From assembly GCF_043197795.1 (NCBI RefSeq), contig NZ_JBICTU010000032.1:18229-82228 (forward strand): DNA of 64,000 nucleotides, given 5' to 3'. Of the stretch, positions 35,124-44,530 are shown in pieces. Numbering within the stretch: position 1 is the first letter of the stretch; the number at the start of each line of letters is the position of its first letter. The DNA comes from Sphaerisporangium sp040649355. Lineage in GTDB: Bacteria > Actinomycetota > Actinomycetes > Streptosporangiales > Streptosporangiaceae. The position numbers and the translations under genes are program-made. The notes under the pieces are model-generated. The model saw only the letters and a list, made by a program, of their open reading frames with translations. It searched no databases and was not told where the DNA came from.

Positions 35124-36924
35124 TCAGGTCGGTAGCGGAGCGGCCGTGCCCGTGCCGAGGCGTGGGACGGCCGCGAGGAGGGCGGAGGTGTACGGGTGGC
35201 GTGGGGCCGTGAACACGGTGTCGACCTCTCCGATCTCGACCACCGCCCCGTCCTTCATCACCGCGACCCGGTCGCAGAACTGGCGGATGACGCCGAGGTC
35301 GTGCGAGATGAACAGCAGCGACACCCCGGCCTCCCGCCGCAGGCGGGCGAGCAGGCCGAGAATCTGGGCCTGGACGGTGACGTCCAGGGCGGACACGGGC
35401 TCGTCGCAGACGAGGACCTCGGGCCCGGGGGCGAGCGCGCGCGCGATGGCCACGCGATGGCGCTGCCCACCGGAGAGCCGGCTCGGCCGCCGCCCGAGGA
35501 AGCCCGCGTCCAGGCCGACGTCGGCGAGCAGCTCGACGACCCGGTCACGCGCGCGGGGCCCCGTGTGGCCGGGGCCGATCGCCTCCGCGACGACGCGTTC
35601 GACGGTGAAGCGCGGGTCGAAGGAGCCGAGCGGATCCTGGTCGACTAGCTGGATCCGTGACCGCCGGTCCCGGCGCTCGCGCTCGCGCAGGCCACTCCAC
35701 GCCTGGCCGGCGAGCCGTACCGATCCGGCGTCGGGGTCGGGGTCGAGCTCGGCGAGGACGAGGCGGGCGGTGGTGCTCTTGCCCGAACCGGACTCGCCGA
35801 CGAGCCCGAGCGCCTCCCCTGCCAGCAGGTCGAAAGACACGTCGTCGACGGCGGTACGCCTGCGGCCGTCGAGGGACCGGAACCGCTTGGTGACCCCCCG
35901 CACCTCCAGGACCGGCCCGCCGGCCACGGGCGGCGGCGAGGCCGCCGCCGGGACGCGGCCCGGGCCGGGACGTACGCCGGGGTGCCAGCAGCGGGCCCGG
36001 TGACCCGGCTCCAGTTCCACCGAGGGCGGCGTCTCCTCACGGCAGCGGTCGTCGGCGAGCGGGCAGTGGGGGGCGTAAGGGCAGCCGGCCCGCGCGGGCC
36101 CGGCCGTCCCCGGCGCCTCGGAAGCCACGCGCGGCCCGTCCACGCTGGGCACCGCCGCGAGCAACCCGGCGGTGTACGGGTGCGCCGGTTCGGAGAGCAG
36201 GCGGGAAGCGGGACCCTCCTCCATCACCAGACCCGCGTAGAGGATGGTGACACGATCGGCCATCCGGGCCACCACCGCGAGGTCGTGGCTGATCAGCAGC
36301 ACCGCCGTGCCCGCGTCCTTCATCGCCCGCAGCAGGTCGAGCACCTGGGCCTGGAGTCACGTCCAGGGCGGTGGTCGGCTCGTCCGCGATCAGCAGGGAC
36401 GGCCGCGCCGCGATGGCCGAGGCGATCAGCGCCCGTTGCCGCAGGCCGCCCGAGAGCTCGTGCGCGTACTGCAGCAGCCGTTCCTCCGGGTGCGGGATGC
36501 CCACGTCGGCGAGCAGCCCGAGCACCCGTTCCTCAAGGCCGTCCCGGGGCACGAGGCCGTGTACCTCAAGGGGCTCGGCCACCTCGTCCCCGACCCGCCG
36601 CAGCGGGTCGAGCGAGCTCAGCGCGTCCTGCAGGACGTACCCGATGTGACGCCCGCGCAGCCGCCGCCACTCCCGCCGGCTCAGCCCGCGCAGGTCCCGT
36701 CCCCCGAAGGCGAGGGTCTCCGCGCGCACGCCGGCCGTCTCGCCCGCGAGCCCCAGCAGGGTGCGGGCCGTGACGCTCTTGCCGGAGCCCGACTCGCCCA
36801 CCAGCGCGACGCACTCCCCCGCCCGCACCGAGAGGCTCACGTCCCGTACGGCGTGGACGACCCCGTGGCGGGTGGTGAAGTCGACCGACAGCGCGGCGAC
36901 GTCGACCAGCGGCCGGCCGCTCAT
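35124..36924 (-). pseudogene. Fused DppD-DppF-like ABC ATPase with internal frameshift
   Basis: The start at 36924 overlaps the DppC-like stop (ATGA). The first ATPase domain reads normally (GESGSGKSVTART, ELSGGLRQRALIA, LLIADEPTTALDVT) up to about 36355; then the frame is lost. In another frame it continues as VLDLLRAMKDAGTAVLLISHDLAVVARMADRV and on into a second complete ATPase (GESGSGKSTTARL, RLSGGQRHRVAIARAL, VLVCDEPVSALDVT) ending at 35124. Two bases (expected between ACT and CCAG of the coding strand) appear to be missing. Intact, the protein would be about 600 residues with both nucleotide-binding domains of a peptide/nickel importer, like GsiA or YejF. Confidence 0.75.
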
Positions 36925-37838
36925 CCGCGCTCCCCGCCCTCGTAGCGGTCGCGCACTGCCCGACCGGCCACCGTCACGGACATGACCGTCAGCGTGATGG
37001 CCGCGCCGGGGAAGATCCCGAGTGTCCACGCGGCGTCGAGGTAGTCGCGGGCCTGGGCCAGCATCGATCCCCACTCGGGGTCGGGCGGCCGCGGCCCCAG
37101 CCCGAGGAAGCTGAGCGAGGCGCCCGCGATGACGGCCGTTCCGACGTTCATGGTCGCGAGGACGAGCAGCGGCGCGAGCACGTTCGGGGCGATGTGCCGG
37201 GCGAGGATCCGCCACCTGCCGATCCCGAGGTTGACGGCGGCCCGTACGTAGGCGGAGTCGCGCACGACGACGGCCCGCACGCGGACGACGCGGGCGAACC
37301 CCGGCGCGAGGGAGACGGTGATCGCCACCATGACGTTGCCGGTGCCGGGCCCGAGCACGGCGACGACGAGCAGGGCCATCAGGATACTGGGGAAGGACAG
37401 CAGGATGTCGGCGACACGCATGGCCGCCTCGTCGACGACCCGGCCGCCCAGCGCGGACAGCAGCCCCCACGCAGAACCGGCGAGCCCGGCCAGCACGGTG
37501 GAGCCCACCCCTACCAGCAGCGACGACCGCGCGCCGTGGACGACGCGGGCCAGGACGTCGCGCCCCAGCTGGTCGGTGCCGAACGGGTGGCCCGGCCCGG
37601 GCGGGCGCAGCGCGACGGCCGGGTCGACCTGGTTGGGATCGCCCGCGAGCAGGCCGGGGAAGGCGGCGGCCACGCAGACCAGCGCGAGGAACGCCCCGGC
37701 GACGACCAGGCCGGGCGGCACGGGCAGGCGGCGCGCCGTCCGCCTCACCGGCGGCGCGGCGCTCGTACGGCCGAGAACGGCCGCCCGCGCCGAGGCCGCC
37801 GATGTGGCGGGCGGCGGGACCGGCGCGGGAGCGGTCAC
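36921..37838 (-). CDS. Peptide/nickel-type ABC transporter permease (DppC-like)
   Basis: 305 residues with an N-terminal Pro/Ala-rich tail, one helix (PPGLVVAGAFLALVCVAAAFPG), then the OppC/DppC core: HPFGTDQLGRDVLARVVHGARSSLLVG and the ATPase-coupling loop, REYVRAA-like RDSAYVRAAVNLGIGRWRILARHIAPN. About six helices. It pairs with the DppB-like permease; the GTG overlaps that gene's stop (GTGA). Confidence 0.88.
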   Translation of the reverse strand: MTAPAPVPPPATSAASARAAVLGRTSAAPPVRRTARRLPVPPGLVVAGAFLALVCVAAAFPGLLAGDPNQVDPAVALRPPGPGHPFGTDQLGRDVLARVVHGARSSLLVGVGSTVLAGLAGSAWGLLSALGGRVVDEAAMRVADILLSFPSILMALLVVAVLGPGTGNVMVAITVSLAPGFARVVRVRAVVVRDSAYVRAAVNLGIGRWRILARHIAPNVLAPLLVLATMNVGTAVIAGASLSFLGLGPRPPDPEWGSMLAQARDYLDAAWTLGIFPGAAITLTVMSVTVAGRAVRDRYEGGERG

Positions 37839-38772
37839 AGGGCGACCTGCCGCATGCGGGGATCCACGACACGGTAGAGCAGGTCGAGACCCAGGTTGAT
37901 CAGCGAGAAGGCCGCCGCCGCGAGCACGACCCCCCCCCCGTGACGACAGGGAAGTCGCGCCCCTGGACCGCCGACACGACCACCTGGCCGATGCCCTGCC
38001 GGGCGAAGACGGTCTCCACCACGACGACCCCGCCGAGCAGCTCGCCGAGCGCCCTCCCGGAAAGGGTCAGAACCGGCAGGGCCGCGTGGCGCAGAGCGTG
38101 GCGCAGCCGGACGCGGTTCTCCGTCGCGCCCCTCGACCGGGCGGTGAGGGCGAACGGCTGCTCCAGCGCGTGCTCGACGCCCTCGCGGGTGACCTGGGAG
38201 AGCACCCCGGCGATCGACAGGGTCAGCGTCAGCCACGGCAGCACGAGCGCGGGGAGCCCGTCGCCGAGCACGGGGAACCAGCGCAGGTGGAAGGAGAACG
38301 CGATGAGCAGCAGCGTGCCGATCCAGAAGTTCGGCGTGGAGATCGAGCAGAACTCGAAGACCCGGGACACCGCGCGGGTGCGCGGACGGCCCGCGGTGAG
38401 CACGGCCAGCGTCACCGCCAGCGCGAACCCGAAGACCATGGCCCCGGCGGCCAGAGCCGCTGTCGCCCCGAGCTGTTCCATGATCACGCTGCCCACCGCC
38501 TCGTTGAGCTGGTAGGACCTGCCGAGGTCGGCGCGGAGCAGCCTGCCGGCGAAGATGGCGTACTGCACCAGGAGCGGCCGGTCCAGGCCGTACTGGGCGC
38601 GGATCGCGTCGAGCACGGCCGGTGTGGCGGTGGCCTGGACCCCGCCCGCGATCACGCGGGCGGGGTCCCCCGGCACCAGCCGCATGCCGGCGAAGGCCAG
38701 CGTCGCCGCGCCCCACAGGACGAACACGGTCTGCGCCAGCCTGCGCAGCAGCCAGCGTGCCGGAGGTGGCAT
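37835..38772 (-). pseudogene. Peptide/nickel-type ABC permease (DppB-like) with frameshift in a C/G run
   Basis: From ATG 38772 the protein reads as a DppB/OppB permease (RRLAQTVFVLWGAATLAFAGMRLVPGDPARV, then TREGVEHALEQPFALTARSRGATENRV and GGVVVVETVFARQGIGQVVV) until GRDFPVVTG. There the coding strand has ten G (37930-37939, C on the plus strand), the frame is lost and stops after a few odd residues. In another frame it continues as VVLAAAAFSLINLGLDLLYRVVDPRMRQ, the expected C-terminus, ending at 37835. A tract of 8 or 11 G would restore the gene. Slipped-strand variation or a sequencing error are both possible. Confidence 0.8.
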
Positions 38773-38777
38773 CCTCG

Positions 38778-40490
38778 CTACGCCTTCAGCCAGGCGCTGT
38801 GGAACGTGGGATAGGTCTGCACGTCGAAGGCGACCCCGCCGACCCTGTCGGAGAACCCGTTCAGCTGCACCGGCGTGTAGAGCGGCAGCACGTACGCCTT
38901 GTCGAGCACCTCGCGCTGGACCGCGGCGTAGTCGCGGGCCGCCGTCGCGGGGTCCGCGGTCTCGGCGGCCTCCTGCACCCAGTGGTCGATCTCGGGCGAG
39001 GAGACCAGGGCGACGTTGCCGCCCGCCTTCGCGTAGGTGTTGCCGGAGGCGAACGCGAAGCGCAGGACGTCGGGGGTGGGCCTGGCGAAGCTCACGTCGA
39101 CCAGGTCGTACTCCCCTCCGATCAGGTACTCGCTGACGAAGGCGCCGGTGTCGACGGCCGGCCTGTCGATCTTGATGCCGACGAGCTTCGCCTGGGCCTG
39201 GATGCCCTCGGCGAGGACGTCGCGCTGCTCCTTGTTGCCCTCGGCCCAGTACGGCCAGGTCAGCGTCAGCTCCTTGCCGTCCTTGACGCGGTAGCCGTCC
39301 TCGCCGGTCTGCTTCCACCCGGCCTCGTCCAGCAGTCGCCTGGCCTTGGCGGGGTCGTAGGAGGAGAGGGCCTGCTCGGCGCCCGGGTCGTACGCGGCGG
39401 TGGTCGCGCTGAGCGGGTTCTTCACCGCCTTGTAGTAGCCGAAGTAGATGTTCTCGACCAGCTGCTCGACGTTGACGGAGGCCGAGAGCGCCCGGCGGAC
39501 GGCGAGGTCGCGGAGCGGCCCCCGCGTCTGGTTGAGGTACAGGTTGTAGTTGAGGCCCGGCGTCTCGCGGACCCCCAGGCTGAAGCCCGGTAGCGACTTC
39601 AGCGCCCCGGCGTCGACAGGTGGCACGCCGGCGATGCCCTGCACCTGGCCGCTGGTCAGCGCCCCGTAGCGGGTGGCGTCCTCGGACACGAACTCGAAGT
39701 CCAGGCCGTCCAGGTAGGCGGCTCCCTGGTGGGACGCGCCGGCGGGGGGCGAGGTGTAGCCCGCGTACTTCTTCAGCGTGACCCGTTTGTCCTTCTCCCA
39801 GGAGACGTACGAGAAGGGACCGGTGCCGACCGGACGGTACTCCGCGACCGGCTTCCGGAGCGCGGCCGGACTCTGGATGCCGAGGTACGGAACCGAGAGT
39901 GCCTGCAGGAACAGCGTGAACGGCCGGGCCAGCGTCACCTCCACGACCAGGTCGCTCACCACCGTGGACCTGCGGTAGGGAGCGATCAGCGAGGCCGCGT
40001 ACGCCGACTTGGTCGCGGGGTCGACCACGTGGTCGAGCGACGCCTTGACGGCTTCGGCGGTGAGCGGGGTGCCGTCGTGGAACCTCACTCCCTCGCGCAG
40101 CGTGAAGGTGTAGGTCGTGCCGTCGGCGGAGACCTTCCACTCCTTGGCGAGCCAGGGGCCGAACCGGTCGGCGCCGGTCTGCACGACGAGCGAGTCGAAG
40201 ATGTTCCGGTCGATCAGCCCGGTGACCGCGGTCGCCGCCACGGCGGGGTCGAGCGACACCTGGGTGCCCGCGATCGCGTAGCGGAGCGTGCCGCCGGGCA
40301 CCGGCCCGCCCGAGGCGGTCCCTGTCGCCGCGGGCTCCGTACGGCCGCGCAGCGCGATCACCGCGACGATCGCGACCAGGACCGCGACCGCCAGGACGGC
40401 GAACAGCGCGGGACGCCTGGAGCGCAACCGGCGGCGCGTCCTCGTGGGCGTTTGTTCGGTACGGGTTGCCGGGCTTTCCGTGGATGACAT
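38778..40490 (-). CDS. Peptide/nickel-type ABC transporter, substrate-binding protein (DppA-like)
   Basis: 570 residues, SBP family 5. An N-terminal helix (PALFAVLAVAVLVAIVAVIAL) acts as a signal or anchor; no lipobox Cys is visible. Family motifs: GGTLRYAIAGTQVSLDPAVAATAVTGLIDRNIFDSLV, TYTFTLREGVRFHDGTPLTAEAVKASLDHV, PVGTGPFSYVSWEKDKRVTLKKY and PEIDHWVQEA. It would deliver peptides, nickel complexes or other small ligands to the membrane permeases encoded downstream. First gene of the operon; no strong ribosome site precedes the ATG. Confidence 0.88.
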   Translation of the reverse strand: MSSTESPATRTEQTPTRTRRRLRSRRPALFAVLAVAVLVAIVAVIALRGRTEPAATGTASGGPVPGGTLRYAIAGTQVSLDPAVAATAVTGLIDRNIFDSLVVQTGADRFGPWLAKEWKVSADGTTYTFTLREGVRFHDGTPLTAEAVKASLDHVVDPATKSAYAASLIAPYRRSTVVSDLVVEVTLARPFTLFLQALSVPYLGIQSPAALRKPVAEYRPVGTGPFSYVSWEKDKRVTLKKYAGYTSPPAGASHQGAAYLDGLDFEFVSEDATRYGALTSGQVQGIAGVPPVDAGALKSLPGFSLGVRETPGLNYNLYLNQTRGPLRDLAVRRALSASVNVEQLVENIYFGYYKAVKNPLSATTAAYDPGAEQALSSYDPAKARRLLDEAGWKQTGEDGYRVKDGKELTLTWPYWAEGNKEQRDVLAEGIQAQAKLVGIKIDRPAVDTGAFVSEYLIGGEYDLVDVSFARPTPDVLRFAFASGNTYAKAGGNVALVSSPEIDHWVQEAAETADPATAARDYAAVQREVLDKAYVLPLYTPVQLNGFSDRVGGVAFDVQTYPTFHSAWLKA

Positions 40491-41027
40491 CGTGCGGCCG
40501 TTTCTGTCGCGGTGGGGCAGGCGAAAGGCGGTATGCGGGGACGATCGCGCACCCTTTCAGGCGCGGCGAAACCGAACGGCCGGGGCCGTGGAATCAGCGT
40601 TGTCGTGGCCGGCGCCGAGCCATATGCCGCCTTTCCCGAGCCATCGCGGAAAAGACCGGCCGGCACGGATCGTCACTGGTGGAAGGGCTTGTTCACCCGC
40701 GAGGGGAGGCCCGGGCGCCGCACAGGCGGGGGCGTACATCGCCCGAACCATTCATTCAGTGACATAGGTGGATCACACCATAAACACCGGTACCCGTCAA
40801 TGAGAATACCGGCTTTGCCCTGTCGATATACCGGGAATCATCGTGCAATTCAATTTCCTGATGAGTCATCATTTGAATAGGTAATGGGATGGGCCGCGGT
40901 GGCGCTCCGGTCAGGTCAGGATGGCCCGCGATCGGGCCCACGCACGGCGCCGGGACGCGGCACGACCGTACGGGCCGGGCGCGGGAGGCCGGGGAAACCG
41001 ATCAGAGGAGACCAGAGGAGGAGGAGA
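40491..41027. other. Intergenic region upstream of the dpp-like operon
   Basis: 537 bases without a supported gene. An AT-richer island (about 40745-40880) probably holds the operon promoter. The right end, 41000-41036, is a purine-rich tract with the 11-base sequence GATCAGAGGAG at 41000 and 41026 and a near copy between them, running into the LysR stop. Confidence 0.45.
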
Positions 41028-41903
41028 TCAGAGGAGGACGGTGCGCGCCGGGATCAGGGAGGCGAAGAACTTGCCGAGCGTCGCGCGGGCGCTCTCGACG
41101 ATCCTCGGGTCGAGCCCTCGCCTGCTCGCGAGGCGCACGGCGACCGATCCCTGCCCTGGCAGCTCGATGATCTCCTCCACCCCAGGTGGGGCGCTGCCCG
41201 TGGTCGGGAGCAGGGCCACCCCGAGCCCGGCCCTGACTCCCGCGAGGATGCCGTCCAGGTTGGTCGCCTCCGCGGTGATCGTCACCGCCCAGCCCGCGTC
41301 CTCCAGGGCTCGCAGGGCCTGCTGACGCAGGCTGCACGGCTCCTGGAAGGCCACCAGGCGCAGGAGGTTGCCCGAGGAGGGCGGCGCCCAGCCGGGCGCG
41401 GCGAACCAGCGCAGCGGGAGCGACCCCACCTCCACGCCGGTCACCGTGGCCGTGGCGCCGAGGATGAGCGCGATGTCGACCGTGCCGCGCACGGTGGCCT
41501 CGGCCAGCTCGGTGGTGCGGTCGAGCCGGAAGACCATGTTGTGCCCCGGGAAGGCCGACCGCAGCTCGGTGAGGAGCTCGGGCAGCACCTGGTCGGCCGC
41601 ATGCTCGGTCGCGCCGACGGTCAGCGTCGCCGCCCGTTCGACGCCGAGCCGGCCCATCGCCTCGTCATGCGCGGCGAGGAGCCGCCGCGCCTCCGCCAGC
41701 AGGACCTCCCCGGCGGCGGTGAAGCGCGTCCCGCGCCCGGTGCGCTCGACCAGGGGCTGGCCCACCACACGCTCCAGCGCGCGGACATGCTGGCTCACGG
41801 TGGGCTGGCTCGTCCGCAGCACGGACGCCGCCCGCCCGAAGCCCCCGCTATCCGCGATGGTCACGAACGTTCGCAACTGCACGAGGTCCAACAGGGCGGC
41901 CAT
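41028..41903 (-). CDS. LysR-family transcriptional regulator
   Basis: 291 residues. N-terminal winged helix with LVQLRTFVTIADSGGFGRAASVLRTSQPTVSQHVRALERVVGQPLVER, followed by an effector-binding domain (about 90-291; LTVGATEHAADQVLPELLTELRSAFPG, GVRAGLGVALLP). It lies between the racemase/NCS1 operon and the dpp-like operon, all on the minus strand, with its own 90-base AT-rich leader (41904-41993). LysR proteins often control an adjacent operon; either neighbour is possible. Confidence 0.9.
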   Translation of the reverse strand: MAALLDLVQLRTFVTIADSGGFGRAASVLRTSQPTVSQHVRALERVVGQPLVERTGRGTRFTAAGEVLLAEARRLLAAHDEAMGRLGVERAATLTVGATEHAADQVLPELLTELRSAFPGHNMVFRLDRTTELAEATVRGTVDIALILGATATVTGVEVGSLPLRWFAAPGWAPPSSGNLLRLVAFQEPCSLRQQALRALEDAGWAVTITAEATNLDGILAGVRAGLGVALLPTTGSAPPGVEEIIELPGQGSVAVRLASRRGLDPRIVESARATLGKFFASLIPARTVLL

Positions 41904-41993
41904 GACTGCATGCTACTCTAAAAACCCACTATTTCTACCTAAAATGTCGGTTGCATCGAGCGTGAGATTTCACCGGCGCGGTCGCGCACGCCG

Positions 41994-42728
41994 TCAGACG
42001 GAGAACTCGCCGAGCAGGCCCGTGTACTTCTTGGGGCCGGGCGGGGCGAACTCGCCGCGGGTGCTCGTCCGCAGCCCGAGGGACACCAGCGACTCCACGA
42101 GCTTGGTCGCCACGGCCACCCCGTCGATGACCGGCACGCCGACCCGGCGGGAGACGTCCGCGCAGAAGGACGCCATGCCCGCGCAGCCGAGCACGATCGA
42201 GTCGCACCCGTCGCGTTCGACCGCCGTCGCGCACAGGTCGGCCACGACCTCCCGTGCGTCCGAGGACGGGTCGTCCAGCTCCAGCACCGGGATGTCGCAG
42301 GCGTGGACCTCCCGGCACGCGCCCGCGAAGCCGTACCGGGCGGCGAGGTCCCATGTGCGCCCGGTGGTCCTGGCGAGGGTCGTCACCACGCTGAAGCTCC
42401 GCCCGACCAGGGTGGCGGCGTGCATGGCCGCCTCGGCGATCCCGACCACGGGACCGGACGCCAGCTCGCGCGCGGCGTCCAGGCCCGGGTCCCCGAAGCA
42501 GGCGATGACGTAGCCGTCCGTACCGGCCCTCTCCCCCGCCGCGACCTCCGCCAGCAGGCCGGGGACGGCCAGGGCCTCGTCGTAGTGGCTCTCGATCGAC
42601 GCAGGACCCATGGCCGGGTTGACGGCGGTGACGACCGTGGACGGCGCCGCCACCGCCCGGGCGCAGCGGCCGATGCTCTCGGTCATGGCCCGGGCGGTGT
42701 TGGGGTTGATCACCCGGATGCGGGCCAT
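41994..42728 (-). CDS. Asp/Glu/hydantoin racemase-family protein
   Basis: 244 residues from ATG 42728, which overlaps the transporter stop (ATGA). The two catalytic cysteines of the family are visible: Cys in VIACFGDPGLDAARE and Cys in SIVLGCAGMASF. RVINPNTARAMTESI at the N-terminus matches hydantoin racemases. The enzyme interconverts enantiomers of 5-substituted hydantoins or of related compounds such as allantoin. No hydantoinase or carbamoylase is in the window, so the pathway is completed elsewhere or the substrate differs. Confidence 0.85.
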   Translation of the reverse strand: MARIRVINPNTARAMTESIGRCARAVAAPSTVVTAVNPAMGPASIESHYDEALAVPGLLAEVAAGERAGTDGYVIACFGDPGLDAARELASGPVVGIAEAAMHAATLVGRSFSVVTTLARTTGRTWDLAARYGFAGACREVHACDIPVLELDDPSSDAREVVADLCATAVERDGCDSIVLGCAGMASFCADVSRRVGVPVIDGVAVATKLVESLVSLGLRTSTRGEFAPPGPKKYTGLLGEFSV

Positions 42729-44308
42729 CAACCGGCCTGGGCCGTGCCGTCCGACACCAGCTCGGCGTCGCGGTCGAGGCCGCCGATCGCCGGCGACATT
42801 CGTTCGAGGACGGTGAAGGCGGCGAAGCCGAGCCCGCAGCCGACGAACCAGCTGTAGTCGGCGATCCAGGTGACGTCGACCGTGGTGAGTTCGAGGTCGA
42901 GCAGCATCTTCGGCACCAGCACCGAGGCGATCGCGGGCACGCCGCTGAGCACGGTGGCCCAGACCGCGTTGGGGTTGTAACCGTTCCTGAACCAGTAACG
43001 GGCCGTCGGGTCGAGCGTGAACAGGTCGTCCACCCACACCCGCTGACGGCTCACGATGTAGTAGCCGGAGATCAGGATGCCGAAGAGCGGACCGATCAGC
43101 GCGCCGAGGATTCCGAGCGTGTAGTGGATGGCGTCCGGGTTGCTGTACCAGTTCCACGGCGTGAGCAGCACCGACCCGACGGCGGCGATCATCCCGCCGG
43201 TGCGCCAGCTGATCTTCTGCGGGTTCACGTTGGAGAAGTCGAAAGCCGGGGAGATGAAGTTGGCGACGATGTTGATGCCCACGGTCGCGATGACGAAGGT
43301 GAGCCCGCCCAGCAGCACGGCGAACGGGGTGCCGATGCGCTCGACCGTGTGGATGGGGTCGGTGATGAGCTCGCCGAACACCGGGACGGTCGCCGAGGCG
43401 GTGATCACGGTGAGCAGCGAGAAGAACAGGAAGTTGACCGGCAACCCGAGAAGGTTGCCCTTCTTCACCGCCCCGAACGATTTCCCGTACCGGGAGAAGT
43501 CGCCGAAGTTGAGCATCGGGCCCGAGAAGTACGACACGACCAGGGCGATCGCGCTGAGCATGACCGGGATGGACGCGCCGAAGCCGAGGTTCTCGCCCTC
43601 GGAGAGGTCCAGGCTGATGTTCCCCCAGCCCGCCTGGCCGACCAGGTAGACCGCGAGCACGACCATCACGACGTACACGGCCGGCCCGGCCCAGTCGATG
43701 AACCGCCGGATCGCCTCCATGCCCTTCCAGAACACGGCCGCCTGGGCCAGCCAGAGAATGGCGTAGCAGATGTAGCCGAGGGTGGACAGGCCGAGGAAGC
43801 CGCCCTCGTTGAGCGCGGCCGTCGATGGACAGAACTTCAGGAAGATGATGATGAGCGACTGCGCGGCGAGGTAGGTCTGCACCCCGTACCAGGCGATCGC
43901 GATGAGGCCCCGGATGATGGCCGGGATGTTGGCACCGCGCACCCCGAAGATGGCCCGGTTGATGACCGGGAAGGGCACGCCGGTGACCTGGCTCGGCTTG
44001 GCGACCAGGTCGCAGAACACGTTCACGATGACGATGCCCGCCAGCAGGGCGAACAGGACCTGCCAGCTGTGCAGCCCGAGGGCGAACAGGCTGCCCGCGG
44101 TGACGTACCCGCCGACGCTGTGCACGTCGGACATCCAGAAGGCGAAGATGTTGTACGAGGACCAGGTCTGCTTGCGGAGCGGCGCCAGGTCCTCGTTGGC
44201 GAGCCGGGGGTCGTAGCCGGGCTTGATGAGACCGGCGCCCACGGGCATGCCGGCCGCTTCGAGGAGGTCGTGTGGTTTCGGCTGGGACGGTGCACTGTGT
44301 TCGGTCAT
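42728..44308 (-). CDS. NCS1-family transporter (hydantoin/allantoin/nucleobase type)
   Basis: 526 residues from ATG 44308 (GGAAG 6 bases upstream). About 12 helices. NCS1 hallmarks: NEDLAPLRKQTWSSYNIFAFWMSDVHSVGGYVTAGSLFALGL (N-terminal signature), GVPFPVINRAIFGVRGANIPAIIRG, and GPMLNFGDFSRYGKSF. Members import hydantoins, allantoin, purines or pyrimidines with sodium or protons. Its coupling to the racemase gene favours a hydantoin-like substrate. Divergent from an XRE-cupin regulator with an operator palindrome between them. Confidence 0.9.
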   Translation of the reverse strand: MTEHSAPSQPKPHDLLEAAGMPVGAGLIKPGYDPRLANEDLAPLRKQTWSSYNIFAFWMSDVHSVGGYVTAGSLFALGLHSWQVLFALLAGIVIVNVFCDLVAKPSQVTGVPFPVINRAIFGVRGANIPAIIRGLIAIAWYGVQTYLAAQSLIIIFLKFCPSTAALNEGGFLGLSTLGYICYAILWLAQAAVFWKGMEAIRRFIDWAGPAVYVVMVVLAVYLVGQAGWGNISLDLSEGENLGFGASIPVMLSAIALVVSYFSGPMLNFGDFSRYGKSFGAVKKGNLLGLPVNFLFFSLLTVITASATVPVFGELITDPIHTVERIGTPFAVLLGGLTFVIATVGINIVANFISPAFDFSNVNPQKISWRTGGMIAAVGSVLLTPWNWYSNPDAIHYTLGILGALIGPLFGILISGYYIVSRQRVWVDDLFTLDPTARYWFRNGYNPNAVWATVLSGVPAIASVLVPKMLLDLELTTVDVTWIADYSWFVGCGLGFAAFTVLERMSPAIGGLDRDAELVSDGTAQAG

Positions 44309-44431
44309 TTCAGCTTCCGTGGGGGGTATTGTGCGGGAACTGGATGTCCTGGGTGCGGGCATGACGAGGCAGAGGCGGGACGTGCTCGGTGGGCCGGCGA
44401 ACGCGATGCCGCTAGGCTGCGCGGCCTCGGG

Positions 44432-44451
44432 TGTTAAGTGGTCACTTAACA
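44432..44451. promoter_or_regulatory. 9-base inverted repeat in the NCS1/XRE-cupin divergent promoter
   Basis: TGTTAAGTG (44432-44440) and CACTTAACA (44443-44451) are perfect arms around GT. On the minus strand a -35-like TTGACG (44458-44463) puts the repeat across the -10 region of the transporter promoter, so a protein bound here would block that operon. The adjacent XRE-cupin regulator is the obvious candidate. Confidence 0.7.
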
Positions 44452-44530
44452 GATGGCGTCAATGTATGCCTTGACATCCGGGCCCTAATTTCGCGGGCGT
44501 AAAGGCCTTGTGACAATTGGTGTGGAGGCC

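Noticed and set aside
40512..40880. 122-residue plus-strand open frame upstream of the dpp-like operon
   Set aside because: Composition is Arg/Gly-rich, it has no ribosome site or recognisable domain, and it lies in the promoter region of the opposite-strand operon.
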